Shown piece by piece: positions 25,227-33,158 of a DNA stretch of 64,000 nt. Location: the NCBI RefSeq assembly GCF_009760405.1, contig NZ_WRPP01000016.1, positions 62,001 through 126,000 of the forward strand, written 5' to 3'. This stretch comes from Nocardia terrae. Lineage in GTDB: Bacteria > Actinomycetota > Actinomycetes > Mycobacteriales > Mycobacteriaceae. Each line of letters starts with the position of its first letter. Within the stretch, counting starts at the first letter, position 1. The position numbers and the translations under genes were made by a program. A model generated the notes under the pieces. That model did not search any database. It was not told the DNA's origin and saw nothing but the letters and a program-made list of their open reading frames with translations.

Positions 25227-25612
25227 GTCGACACACCTCTCCTGGCACCGGAAATCGATTGCGGGCTGCGTGTTCGCCTGGATTCAGGGACGCGGGCGTC
25301 CGGCTTTCTCTCGAACCACGGTGTGCCGGAAGGCATTCGCGATTCCCTCGCGCGCCCTGCGAAATCCCCCGAAGCCTGTGACCCCGACCATGATCCGATT
25401 ACTCCCCTGCGCCAGGCCGAAAAGGGTGTGCACCAATGCGTTTCATCGCCGCGCCGGAGGGCGCAGTCGCGATCCCGTTAGTCTTCAGCCAATGAGTAAA
25501 ACGTAACCTGAACCGAGAAAAGTGTAATACGGGTCGTTGCCGACGGTAAAGCGCTACCGCACAGCATCGGCGACACCGATACGCACCCGAGACGATGCGT
25601 CCGAGACGCGAA
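25227..25612. other. Upstream region of the prenyl synthase cluster
   Basis: Nearly 390 bases with no convincing gene. The part around 25490-25560 is AT-richer than its surroundings and is the likeliest place for the cluster promoter on the minus strand, but I could not assign -35 and -10 boxes with confidence. Confidence 0.35.
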
Positions 25613-25643
25613 CGCCGCGTGCGGGATCGTCCCACACGCGGCG
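25613..25643 (-). terminator. Two-tier hairpin downstream of the acyltransferase
   Basis: CGCCGCGTG (25613-25621) pairs with CACGCGGCG (25635-25643). Inside it GGGA (25623-25626) pairs with TCCC (25630-25633) around a TCG loop. It lies about 55 bases beyond the acyltransferase stop and probably ends that transcript. Confidence 0.6.
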
Positions 25644-25669
25644 CGCGTACCTGGCTCGGTTACCGAAAT

Positions 25670-25689
25670 CCGCTGTCCCCCAACAGCGG
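25670..25689 (-). terminator. Small hairpin just after the acyltransferase stop
   Basis: CCGCTGT (25670-25676) pairs with ACAGCGG (25683-25689), loop CCCCCA, about 9 bases past the stop codon. With the hairpin at 25613-25643 it could form a tandem terminator. Confidence 0.5.
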
Positions 25690-25697
25690 AGTCACTA

Positions 25698-26552
25698 CTA
25701 CAACAGGTCGGCGAGACCCTTCAGCGGCCCGGGCAGCCCGGCCACGTGCTTCTTCAGGCCCGCGGCCACCGGGTTCGGCGTCTCGGCGCGCAGCCGGTCC
25801 AGCTCGGTCTGCATGGTCTCGACCGTGCGGTCGTAGTAGCCGTCGACCAGATCGCCGTCCTCGGGATCACCGGGCTGGGTGGACCAGTCCAGCGCCGGCA
25901 GGAAGCTGACCGTCACCGAGGCGGGCAGCGGAATCTGCGGCAGGATCGGTGCGATGCCGAAGGGCAGGCCCAGGGTGTAGGGAAACACCTTGGCGCGCAC
26001 CAGCTTGTCCAGCTGCAGCAGGCGCGCGGTGCGCTCGCCGCGGCTGAGCACGAAGATCGAGTCGTGGCCGCCGTTGGCGACCGCGGGGATCACCGGCACG
26101 CCCAGTTCCAGGGCCAGGCGGATGAAGCCCTTGCGGTCGGCGAAGTCGATCTTGCCGCGATCGGTCCACGGGCGGCACGCCTCCCAGTCGCCGCCGGGGT
26201 AGACCATGACCGCGCCGCCGTCCTTGAGGCCCTTGGCCGCGGCCTCGCGCGAGGCGGGTATCACGCCGAACTGGCGCAGGCTGTCACCGAGAATCGGTGC
26301 GCGCAAAAGGATGTCGTGCGCGACGCCGTAGCTGGGCTCGTCGGGGCGGCGATCCAGCATGGCCATGAAGGTGATCCACACCTCCGGGGCCCAGTAGATG
26401 GACGAGTGGTTGCCGATGACCAGGGCCGGGCCGGACGCGGGCAGATTCTCCACGCCGGTGACGGTCGGGGTGAAGTAGTCGGTGTACGCGCGGGCCAGCG
26501 GCATCAGCGGGTGGTTGGGGTCGGGGATTACCGTGGTTTCGGTTTCGGTCAT
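25698..26552 (-). CDS. Lysophospholipid/glycerolipid acyltransferase-like protein, 284 aa
   Basis: A member of the PlsC-like acyltransferase superfamily, closest in pattern to the mycobacterial DGAT-like group. VENLPASGPALVIGNHSSIY contains the NH of motif I, GVIPASREAAAKGLKDGG is motif II, and motif III is VMVYPGGDWEACRP instead of FPEGTRS. The proline-rich VFPYTLGLPFGIAPILP segment near residue 205 is also typical. Motif I lacks the usual aspartate after NHxxxx, so the catalytic pair is not obvious. Family members acylate glycerol-phosphate or glycolipid acceptors at the membrane. ATG 26552 was chosen because upstream codons add nothing conserved. Confidence 0.8.
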   Translation of the reverse strand: MTETETTVIPDPNHPLMPLARAYTDYFTPTVTGVENLPASGPALVIGNHSSIYWAPEVWITFMAMLDRRPDEPSYGVAHDILLRAPILGDSLRQFGVIPASREAAAKGLKDGGAVMVYPGGDWEACRPWTDRGKIDFADRKGFIRLALELGVPVIPAVANGGHDSIFVLSRGERTARLLQLDKLVRAKVFPYTLGLPFGIAPILPQIPLPASVTVSFLPALDWSTQPGDPEDGDLVDGYYDRTVETMQTELDRLRAETPNPVAAGLKKHVAGLPGPLKGLADLL

Positions 26553-26769
26553 GAGCCATTCCTGTCGATTGCTTTGCCGGGGACGGGCGGCACGCAACGA
26601 CATCCCACGACGCTGTCGATCAACGTCGAGCCGAAATGAATTGCCCCCGGGTCACATCCCCATTGATAGCTCCGACGGCCGCGCACGCGCGGTCCTGCTC
26701 AGCGTACGGACGTCGCTGCGTTGCGACAGATGCCCGTCACCGTCCTCCTGCACCCTCGACGGTATCAAC

Positions 26770-26785
26770 CCAAGCGTTTGCTTGG
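26770..26785. promoter_or_regulatory. Palindromic operator-like site without an adjacent regulator gene
   Basis: CCAAGC-GTTT-GCTTGG is a perfect 6-bp inverted repeat with a 4-base centre, typical in shape of TetR-type operators. It lies 218 bases upstream of the acyltransferase start and 130 bases upstream of the small membrane ORF. No TetR gene is nearby. Confidence 0.5.
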
Positions 26786-26914
26786 TAGAGAGTGTGCGGA
26801 ACCCAACATTCGTTGCGCATTCCCGAGCGCGGCTCACGGCCCGCGACCTACGATGGCCGGTCCCCCTCACCTGCGATGCTTGCCAGCGGGCAGGATCGGA
26901 TCGACCATGGCGGA

Positions 26915-27058
26915 ATGCGATTCGGCACGGTGGCACTGCTGGCCGGCTCGGTGTCCGACCAACTCCCGGACTACAGCCGCACCGAAATCTGGGTGGGGTC
27001 GGCCATTCTGCTGGTGGCCCTGCTGGCCCTGCTGGTGGCGGTGCTGCGGCGACGCTGA
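26915..27058 (+). CDS. Possible small membrane protein, 47 aa
   Basis: ATG 26915 opens a 47-residue frame: MRFGTVALLAGSVSDQLPDY, a short acidic/aromatic linker and one transmembrane helix (VGSAILLVALLALLVAVL) ending in a basic RRR anchor. The topology would be periplasm-out, tail-in. GGCGGA sits close upstream, closer than ideal. The helix pattern and clean basic stop-transfer end make it more than random, but the length gives weak statistical support. It lies in a 640-base stretch between the acyltransferase and the DUF1254 gene that otherwise holds only the palindrome at 26770. Confidence 0.45.
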   Translation: MRFGTVALLAGSVSDQLPDYSRTEIWVGSAILLVALLALLVAVLRRR

Positions 27059-27190
27059 GCGCGCGCAATCCCGGATCCGCGACACACCGTGCGGCATACT
27101 GATTGCCGGTTATCAGCTCCGGCTGTCCTCGGTGTGCTTGCATCACGATCCTCCCGCTCCTCCATGGTCACAGTGGCGAAGGGAATGCGT

Positions 27191-28615
27191 GTGCGCGACA
27201 ACGGATTCACCCATCGACTCGATCGCAGGACCCTGCTCGGCCTGGGGGTGACGGCCCTGGCGGCCATGAGTGTGCCCGGCTGTTCGAAATCGACCTCCCC
27301 GGGCGGCAGATCCACCACCACCGCGAACTCCGACGACCCCGGCGCGATCGCCACCGACGCCTACGTCTTCGGCTACCCACTGGTCCTGATGGACGTCACC
27401 CGCGCGGCCGCCGGGGCGTCGAACCGCTTCCTGCACGCCCAGAACCTGCCCACCAGCAGCGATCGCGCCGTGGTCCGGATGAACGTGGACACCCTCTACT
27501 CCAGCGCGTGGCTCGACCTCGGACCCGAACCCCTGGTGCTGCAGGTGCCCGCCATGCCCGGCGGGCGGTACTGGCTCATGCAGATCATGGACGCCTGGTC
27601 GAACACCGTCCAGGACCCCAGCAGCACCGATCCGCAACTGGCCGACCGACATCCGGGACCGCCGTTCACCTACGTCATCACCGGCCCGAACTGGTCGGGC
27701 AGCCTTCCCGAGGACCTCACCCATCTGCCCATGCCGACTCCGACCGCCTGGCTCATCGGGCGCATCCAGGTCAATGGCGAGGACGACCTGCCCGCGGTGC
27801 ACACGCTGCAGCAGCAGCTGAAACTGGTGCCGCTCAGCGCCTGGATCGCGGGCAACCCGCCGCCCGCCGTGGGATTGTCACGGCCACAAGGCGATCCGCC
27901 GCCGGACCAGGTGGCGGCCATGGACGCCAAGACCTTCTTCAACCGCCTGTGCGCGGTGCTGGCCGTGAATCCGGCCGCGCCCGCGGACGATCCGATGATG
28001 AAACGGATCGCGGCCCTCGGCATCGGGCCGGGCGGAAACGTCGACAGCCAGTCCGCCGACATGCTGACCGCGGCCGTCAAGAACGCGCAGCACACGATCG
28101 TCACCTACAAGGACCCCGAGAGCAAGGACGCCAACGGCTGGAAGTTCGCCACCAATCTGGGCGCCTACGGCATCGACTATCTGCGGCGCGCCAATGTGGC
28201 CGTCACCGCGCTGGGCGCCACCCGGGCGCGAGACGCGCTGTACCCCACCATCGCCGAGAACGCCGACGACAATGGGACACCGCGCCGCTTCCGGCTGAAG
28301 TTCCCCGCCGACGGCCTGCCGCCCGCGGACGCGTTCTGGTCACTGACCGCCTACACCGCCGACAGCTACCTGGTCGAGAACGACGCCGATATCTACTCGG
28401 TCGGCCACGCCGTACCGGTGGTGAAGGGTCCGGACGGTTCGATCGAGCTCGCCGTCCAGCACGACGATCCGGGACCGGCCGTGCCCAAGGGCAATTGGCT
28501 GCCGATCCCGGCCGCGGGCCGCTTCTCGCTCACCCTGCGGTTGTACGCGCCCTGGCCGGAAGCTCTCGACGGGAAATGGCAGCCGCCCGGACTCACCGCC
28601 GTCCCTGCGAGCTGA
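27191..28615 (+). CDS. DUF1254/DUF1214 lipoprotein, 474 aa
   Basis: An exported protein of the DUF1254-DUF1214 type, unknown biochemical function. It has an N-terminal twin-arginine-like start (DRRTLLGLG, Arg12-Arg13) and a lipobox SVPGC with Cys31, so it is probably a Tat-exported lipoprotein on the outer face of the membrane. The DUF1254 part follows (AYVFGYPLVLMDVTR, VVRMNVDTLYSSAWLDL, RYWLMQIMDAWSN), and the C-terminal DUF1214 part includes FPADGLPPADAFWSLTAYTA and LRLYAPWPEALDGKWQPP. GTG 27191 is chosen because AAGGGA lies about seven bases upstream; ATG 27185 is too close to that site. It is followed by a hairpin terminator. Confidence 0.85.
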   Translation: MRDNGFTHRLDRRTLLGLGVTALAAMSVPGCSKSTSPGGRSTTTANSDDPGAIATDAYVFGYPLVLMDVTRAAAGASNRFLHAQNLPTSSDRAVVRMNVDTLYSSAWLDLGPEPLVLQVPAMPGGRYWLMQIMDAWSNTVQDPSSTDPQLADRHPGPPFTYVITGPNWSGSLPEDLTHLPMPTPTAWLIGRIQVNGEDDLPAVHTLQQQLKLVPLSAWIAGNPPPAVGLSRPQGDPPPDQVAAMDAKTFFNRLCAVLAVNPAAPADDPMMKRIAALGIGPGGNVDSQSADMLTAAVKNAQHTIVTYKDPESKDANGWKFATNLGAYGIDYLRRANVAVTALGATRARDALYPTIAENADDNGTPRRFRLKFPADGLPPADAFWSLTAYTADSYLVENDADIYSVGHAVPVVKGPDGSIELAVQHDDPGPAVPKGNWLPIPAAGRFSLTLRLYAPWPEALDGKWQPPGLTAVPAS

Positions 28616-28626
28616 CCCGACCGACG

Positions 28627-28674
28627 GCGAACCCACGGGAAGCCGCTCGGCCGAGCCACTCCCCGTGGGTTCGC
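28627..28674 (+). terminator. Hairpin terminator after the DUF1254 gene
   Basis: A 13-bp stem (28627-28639 with 28662-28674; CGAACCCACGGG against CCCGTGGGTTCG) encloses a loop that itself contains the palindrome CTCGGCCGAG. It starts 11 bases after the stop codon. Confidence 0.75.
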
Positions 28675-28731
28675 GAGAAACCGACACTCGGCACATTCAT
28701 TCGATAATGCGCATATCGGCGTAGACATATC

Positions 28732-29499
28732 TCAGGCGTTGGCGCGACGGCGGAACAGCAGGCCCGCGGCGAGGTATCCGGCCAGCGCGATCCCCGCACA
28801 CCAGGCCAGCGCGGTCGGCGCGGAATCCCCCACCGGAGTGTCCATGAGCAGGCCGCGCACCGTCTCGGCGATCGAGGTGACCGGCTGATGCTCGGCGAAG
28901 CCGCGCAGCCAGCTCGGCAGCGTGTGCACCGGAACGAAGGCGCTGCTGACGTAGGGCAGGAACATGAAGAAGAACATGAAGCCGTTGGCCGCCTCCGGAT
29001 TCGCCACCAGCACACCGGCCGCCGCCGCCAGCCAGGACAGCGCCAGGATGAAGAAGGCGACCATGCCGAGCACGCCCAGCCAGCGCAGCGGGTCCGCGGT
29101 CGGGCGGAAGCCGATGGCCACCGCCACCGCGATCACCAGGCCCGTGGTGACCAGATTGCGCAGCAGGTTCTCCAGCACGTGCCCGGTGAGCACCGCGGTC
29201 CGCGACACGGCCATGGCCCGGAACCGATCGACGATGCCGTTCTGCAGATCGGTGGCCACCACCACCGCCGTCCCACCCGACCCGAAACCCGCGCACAGCA
29301 GGATGATTCCGGGGACCACATAGTTGATGTAGGAGCCGCCGACGTTCATCGCGCCGCCGAAGACGTAGACGAACATGAGCAGAATCGACACCGGAATGAC
29401 GAAGGTCATGATCATGGTGTCCGGGCTGCGCAGGGTATGGCGCAGATTGCGCCCGACCATCGACACCGAATCCTGGGCGGCATGGGTGAGAGTGCTCAT
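28732..29499 (-). CDS. ABC exporter permease, DrrB-like (ABC-2 type), 255 aa
   Basis: A six-helix ABC-2 permease. MIMTFVIPVSILLMFVYVFG is helix 1, YINYVVPGIILLCAGFGSGG and DLQNGIVDRFRAMAVSRTAV carry the conserved ABC-2 loop, and PYVSSAFVPVHTLPSWLRGF precedes the last helix. The permease overlaps the ATPase gene by 4 bases (ATGA), forming a two-gene exporter operon resembling the daunorubicin-exporting DrrAB of Streptomyces. It is probably controlled by the divergent TetR protein at 30585. The exported compound is unknown. Confidence 0.92.
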   Translation of the reverse strand: MSTLTHAAQDSVSMVGRNLRHTLRSPDTMIMTFVIPVSILLMFVYVFGGAMNVGGSYINYVVPGIILLCAGFGSGGTAVVVATDLQNGIVDRFRAMAVSRTAVLTGHVLENLLRNLVTTGLVIAVAVAIGFRPTADPLRWLGVLGMVAFFILALSWLAAAAGVLVANPEAANGFMFFFMFLPYVSSAFVPVHTLPSWLRGFAEHQPVTSIAETVRGLLMDTPVGDSAPTALAWCAGIALAGYLAAGLLFRRRANA

Positions 29500-30449
29500 C
29501 GCACGGCCTCTTTCGCGGGAGCGCCCGTCAGGGCGAAGAAGACATCATCGAGATCGGGTGTGTGGATGGACAATTGGTCGATGGTGACGGCGTGATCGTC
29601 GAAATGGCCGAGCAGGCGGCGGATATCGTCGACGCTGCCGTCCGAGGGCACCTGCAGCGCGAGCTGCTCGGCGTCGAGCTCGGCCCGCGGTAGCGCCCGC
29701 GCGGCCGCCACCAGGCCGTCCTCATCGGCGAACTCGATGCGGATGTGGCCACCCGGCACCAGCCGCTTCAGCTCGGCCGCGCTGCCCTCGGCGACGATGC
29801 GGCCGCCGTCGAGAACCGCTATGCGGTCGGCCAATTGATCGGCCTCCTCCAGATACTGCGTGGTGAGGAAGATGGTGACGCCGTCGGCGACCAGGCCCCG
29901 GATCACCCGCCACAACTCGCGGCGGCTGCGCGGGTCCAGCCCGGTGGTGGGCTCGTCGAGGAACACGATGCTGGGCTGCCCCATCAGGCTCATGGCGATG
30001 TCGAGGCGGCGGCGCAGACCACCGGAGTAGTCGCCCGCCCGCTTGCCCGCGATCTCGGTGAGTTCGAACTGCTCGAGCAATCGCGCGGTGCGCCTGCCGG
30101 TTTCGCGGGAGCCCAGGTGCAGCAGGCGACCCATGAGCCGCAGATTCTCGGCGCCGGTGAGGATCTCGTCGACCGCGGCGAACTGCCCGGTCACGCCGAT
30201 GAGCGCGCGCACCGCGTCCGCCTCGCGCACCGGGTCGTGGCCGCCGACCCGCACCGCTCCCCCATCGGGCCGGTTCAGCGTGGTGAGGATGCGGACCATG
30301 GTGGTCTTGCCCGCGCCATTGGGCCCGAGCAGGGAGAAGACGGTGCCGGCGGGCACGACCACGTCGATGCCGCGCAGCACCGGCTGGTCGCCGAAGGATT
30401 TGGTGAGCCCGCTGACCTCGATGGCGAGGCCGGGGTTGATGGTGGTCAT
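29496..30449 (-). CDS. ABC exporter ATPase, DrrA-like, 317 aa
   Basis: The nucleotide-binding subunit partnering the downstream permease. Walker A GPNGAGKTT (42-50), Q-loop GVTGQFAAVDEILTG, signature YSGGLRRRLDIAM and Walker B IVFLDEPTTGLD are intact. The C-terminal ~80 residues (LDDVFFALTGAPAKEA at the end) are the DrrA-type extension containing the LDEVFL-like motif. ATG 30449 begins just before the conserved AIEVSGLTKSFG. Transcription starts in the divergent region shared with the TetR gene. Confidence 0.94.
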   Translation of the reverse strand: MTTINPGLAIEVSGLTKSFGDQPVLRGIDVVVPAGTVFSLLGPNGAGKTTMVRILTTLNRPDGGAVRVGGHDPVREADAVRALIGVTGQFAAVDEILTGAENLRLMGRLLHLGSRETGRRTARLLEQFELTEIAGKRAGDYSGGLRRRLDIAMSLMGQPSIVFLDEPTTGLDPRSRRELWRVIRGLVADGVTIFLTTQYLEEADQLADRIAVLDGGRIVAEGSAAELKRLVPGGHIRIEFADEDGLVAAARALPRAELDAEQLALQVPSDGSVDDIRRLLGHFDDHAVTIDQLSIHTPDLDDVFFALTGAPAKEAVR

Positions 30450-30494
30450 GGGTGCTCCGATTCGACTGAGCAGTATCCGGAGCCTGAGCGGCAT

Positions 30495-30541
30495 CCGAAA
30501 CTGTTTATGCTCTACTCTGTTTATAGGCTACACAGTTTCGG
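30495..30541. promoter_or_regulatory. Operator/promoter region between ABC exporter and TetR genes
   Basis: CCGAAACTGT (30495-30504) and its inverted complement ACAGTTTCGG (30532-30541) flank an AT-rich core in which CTGTTTAT occurs twice (30501 and 30517). The core offers -10-like hexamers on both strands. The long inverted repeat is the likely binding site of the adjacent TetR protein. Confidence 0.6.
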
Positions 30542-30584
30542 TGATGGCGCAAGATAGATGTCGGAGTCCACGACAGGAGGTCAG

Positions 30585-31313
30585 ATGAAGCGGCCCGACG
30601 AGCGCGTCCTGCCCAAGGCGGTACGGCTGCTGTGGGATCTGGACAGCGCGGGCAGCCGCGGGCCGAAACGTGGGATGAGCCTGGACCAGATCCTCGACAC
30701 GGCCGTCGCGATCGCCGACGCCGAGGGCTACGCGGCGCTGTCCATGGCCCGGCTCGCCAAGGCGCTCGGCTTCACCACCATGTCGCTCTACCGCTATGTC
30801 GACAGCAAGGACACGCTGGTCGAACTGCTGCACGACCGCATCTTCTACACCGAGCCCGACCTACCCGCCGACGACTGGCGGGGCGGGCTGGAGGCCTGGG
30901 CCTGGGCCGAGTTCCGCGCCATCCGCGCCCACGACTGGTGGCTCGACATCCCCCTCACCTCGCCCCCGATGGGCCCGAACAATATGACCTGGCTGGAAGC
31001 GGGCATGAACGCGATGTCGAGCCTGGACGTGCCCGAACCGCTCAAACTGCAACTGCTGCTGAATCTTTCGATCTACGTCATCGGCCGCGTCCGCTTCCTG
31101 CGCGACATCACCCGCAACGACAAGGACGACGACTACACCGAGATCCTCGTCGCGGTGCTCGACCCGCAGCGCTTCCCCTCGGTTACCAGCGCCTTGACCC
31201 ACCGCGCCTTCGACAGTGACGACATGAATTGGGACGAAGCCGATTTCAGCTTCGCCCTGGCCAGACTGCTGGATGGTTATCAAGTCTTCATCGACGCGCA
31301 CACCGGCAAGTGA
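30585..31313 (+). CDS. TetR-family regulator with TetR_C-type ligand domain, 242 aa
   Basis: The DNA-binding domain is shifted inward by a ~35-residue N-terminal extension. LDQILDTAVAIADAEGYAAL, then SMARLAKALGFTTMSLYRYV and DSKDTLVELLHDRIF, form the TetR helix-turn-helix. The C-terminal domain (DDWRGGLEAWAWAEFRAIRA, LQLLLNLSIYVIGRVRFLRD) resembles the tetracycline-repressor-like C-domain common in drug-exporter regulators. ATG 30585 has an ideal AGGAGG; an earlier ATG at 30558 lacks one. It is divergent from the DrrAB-like exporter and presumably its repressor, released by the exported drug. Confidence 0.93.
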   Translation: MKRPDERVLPKAVRLLWDLDSAGSRGPKRGMSLDQILDTAVAIADAEGYAALSMARLAKALGFTTMSLYRYVDSKDTLVELLHDRIFYTEPDLPADDWRGGLEAWAWAEFRAIRAHDWWLDIPLTSPPMGPNNMTWLEAGMNAMSSLDVPEPLKLQLLLNLSIYVIGRVRFLRDITRNDKDDDYTEILVAVLDPQRFPSVTSALTHRAFDSDDMNWDEADFSFALARLLDGYQVFIDAHTGK

Positions 31314-31441
31314 TCTGGACCGCACTCGAATCGCACTGCGCCGGAGCGTTATCGGTCGTCGTGTCAAGCGTGCGTAAACATCGTGCTAACCGGGCCGTTT
31401 CCGCTTGACCGGGTCCGGGCCCGTCCCGAACATGGCCTCAT

Positions 31442-31467
31442 GAGACCCGCGGGCAGGTGCGGGTTTC
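31442..31467 (+). terminator. Possible hairpin downstream of the TetR gene
   Basis: GAGACCCGC (31442-31450) can pair with GCGGGTTTC (31459-31467), including one G-T pair, around loop GGGCAGGT. It lies 129 bases past the TetR stop, so it could be that gene's terminator or lie in the leader of the next gene. Confidence 0.35.
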
Positions 31468-31539
31468 GGCTCGCGTGATCGACACGATGAGAGCACGACG
31501 CATCGTTGTCATGACAGCGAGAAGGTGAGGAGTTTCATC

Positions 31540-31860
31540 ATGGCCGTTGCCACCTTCCCGCGCGTTTCCCCCGCAGATCGCCCCACGCTGGCGGCCGGGG
31601 CCATGGTCCTGGTATTGACCGCGCTGACAGCCGCTTTCGTCTTCGGGGCGATGCCGGCCGTGGCCGGACCGGCCGGGCCCGCGCCCGCGAACCCGGCCCT
31701 CGTACATGCCGCCGTACCGGCGACGCCGCACGCCGACACCCCCGCTACGCCGCTGCCCTCCTGTACCGAGATCACCGAGGACAGCGTGAACCCGGCGTGC
31801 ACCGATGTCAGCGCGGACGCCGTGCCCGGCTCGGACGCGGCGCCGCTCGACCAGCCGTGA
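31540..31860 (+). CDS. Small exported protein, 106 aa, unknown function
   Basis: ATG 31540 follows GAGGAG at ideal spacing. Residues ~1-40 form a signal peptide or anchor (TLAAGAMVLVLTALTAAFVF, then GAMPAVAGPAGPAP). The rest is low-complexity Ala/Pro/Thr with two cysteines (PSCTEITED, PACTDVSAD) that could form a disulfide. I do not recognise a family. Its last 53 bases overlap, tail to tail, the 3' end of the MFS gene on the other strand, so the final codons of one or both are probably weakly constrained. Confidence 0.55.
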   Translation: MAVATFPRVSPADRPTLAAGAMVLVLTALTAAFVFGAMPAVAGPAGPAPANPALVHAAVPATPHADTPATPLPSCTEITEDSVNPACTDVSADAVPGSDAAPLDQP

Positions 31861-33043
31861 CCAGCGACGCCACCAGGATCGCGGCGATCACGAAGAGCGC
31901 CGTCACACAGGCCACCAGGCCGAGCCAGCCGCCCGCCGCATAGGCGATCCCGGCCGCGCTGCCGACCACCGCGCTGCCCAGGTAGTAGGCGAACATGTAC
32001 AGAGACGATGCGGCGCCGCGGTTTTCGGCCAGCGTGCCCACCCAGGCACTGGCCACGGTGTGCGCGCCGAAGAACCCGGTGGTGAACAGTAGGACGCCGA
32101 GCAGCACGGTGCTCAGGTGGTCGGGGATCGTGATGAGCGCGCCCGCGACCATCAGCGCCAAGGCGGCGACGAGGATGCGGTGGTGGCCGCGGCGGTCGGC
32201 GAGCCGACCGGCGTAGGCGGAGGCCGCGGTGCCCGCGAGGTAGAGCACGAACACCGAACCGGCCAGGGCGGCGGGCATGTCGAACGGGCGGTGGGTGAGG
32301 CGGTAGCCGAGGAAGTTGTAGACCGACACGAAACTGCCCATCAGCAGGAACGCCAGTCCGAACAGGGCGAGCAGGCCGCGATCGCGCAGCTGGCGGCCGA
32401 GATCGCCGAGCAGCGTGCCCAATCCGGCCGGGCGCGGGGTGAATCCGCGCGAGGGCGGCAGGGTCCGGGCGAACCACACCGTGCACAGCGCCGCCGCGAT
32501 CGACACCGACACCTCCGCCCAGCGCCACGACGCGACGCCCAGCGTGATCGAGGGGATCAATCGGCCCGCCAATCCGCCGATGGTCGTGCCGGCGATGTAG
32601 ACGCCCATGGCCGCGCCCAGCCCGGCCGCGCCGATCTCCTCCGCCAGATACGCCATGGCCACCGCGGGCACTCCGGCCAGCACGATCCCCTGGACCGCGC
32701 GCAGTGCGAGCAGCACGTTCAGGGTCGGGGCCAGCGGCAGCAGCAGACCCAGCGCGGAGGCCGCGATCGCGGATCCGATCATGACCTTCGTCCGGCCGAT
32801 CCGCGCCGCGAGCACACCCGCCGGAACGATGGCCAGCGCGAGGAAACCGGTGGTCAGCGAGACGGCGAGGGCGGCGTGCGCGGGCGGGACGGCGAAGGCG
32901 GCGGACAGGCTCGGCAGCAGCGACTGGGTGCTGTACATGGCGGCGAAGGTGGTGAGACCGGCCGCGAAAAGCGCGATGGTGACCCGCTTCTCGTGGGCGG
33001 CCCGCGGTCGCTCGAGCAGGGCCGGGCTCTCCATGCCGGTCAT
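31808..33043 (-). CDS. MFS transporter, YnfM/arabinose-efflux-like, 411 aa
   Basis: A 12-helix major facilitator of the YnfM-like subgroup. RVTIALFAAGLTTFAAMYST starts helix 1, VLAARIGRTKVMIGSAIAAS is the loop 2-3 motif, and LRAVQGIVLAGVPAVAMAYL is helix 4. ASWRWAEVSVSIAAALCTVW and the GRLADRRGHHRILVAALALM repeat of the loop motif in the second half follow. ATG 33043 is preceded by GGAGG. It forms the classical divergent pair with the LysR regulator at 33159. The substrate is unknown; YnfM-like proteins export small organic compounds. Confidence 0.9.
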   Translation of the reverse strand: MTGMESPALLERPRAAHEKRVTIALFAAGLTTFAAMYSTQSLLPSLSAAFAVPPAHAALAVSLTTGFLALAIVPAGVLAARIGRTKVMIGSAIAASALGLLLPLAPTLNVLLALRAVQGIVLAGVPAVAMAYLAEEIGAAGLGAAMGVYIAGTTIGGLAGRLIPSITLGVASWRWAEVSVSIAAALCTVWFARTLPPSRGFTPRPAGLGTLLGDLGRQLRDRGLLALFGLAFLLMGSFVSVYNFLGYRLTHRPFDMPAALAGSVFVLYLAGTAASAYAGRLADRRGHHRILVAALALMVAGALITIPDHLSTVLLGVLLFTTGFFGAHTVASAWVGTLAENRGAASSLYMFAYYLGSAVVGSAAGIAYAAGGWLGLVACVTALFVIAAILVASLVTAGRAAPRPSRARRPR

Positions 33044-33103
33044 CGGATCCTCCGCAACTCTCGGTGTGCGGGATCCAGGGTGCGACGCTGGCGTTTAGAA
33101 CGG

Positions 33104-33132
33104 AAATGCATGATGATCTGATCGCAAATGCA
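33104..33132. promoter_or_regulatory. Repeated heptamer between MFS and LysR genes
   Basis: AAATGCA occurs at 33104-33110 and 33126-33132, 22 bases apart (two helix turns), with TGATGATCTGATCG between them. The arrangement suits a LysR-type regulator binding one face of the DNA. It is in the 115-base divergent promoter region. Confidence 0.4.
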
Positions 33133-33158
33133 GTAGCCACATAACACGAGGAGGCGGC

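Noticed and set aside
25399-25635. 78-codon frame on the minus strand upstream of the prenyl synthase cluster
   Set aside because: Arg/Cys-rich composition, no ribosome site, overlaps a hairpin terminator and shows no family resemblance.
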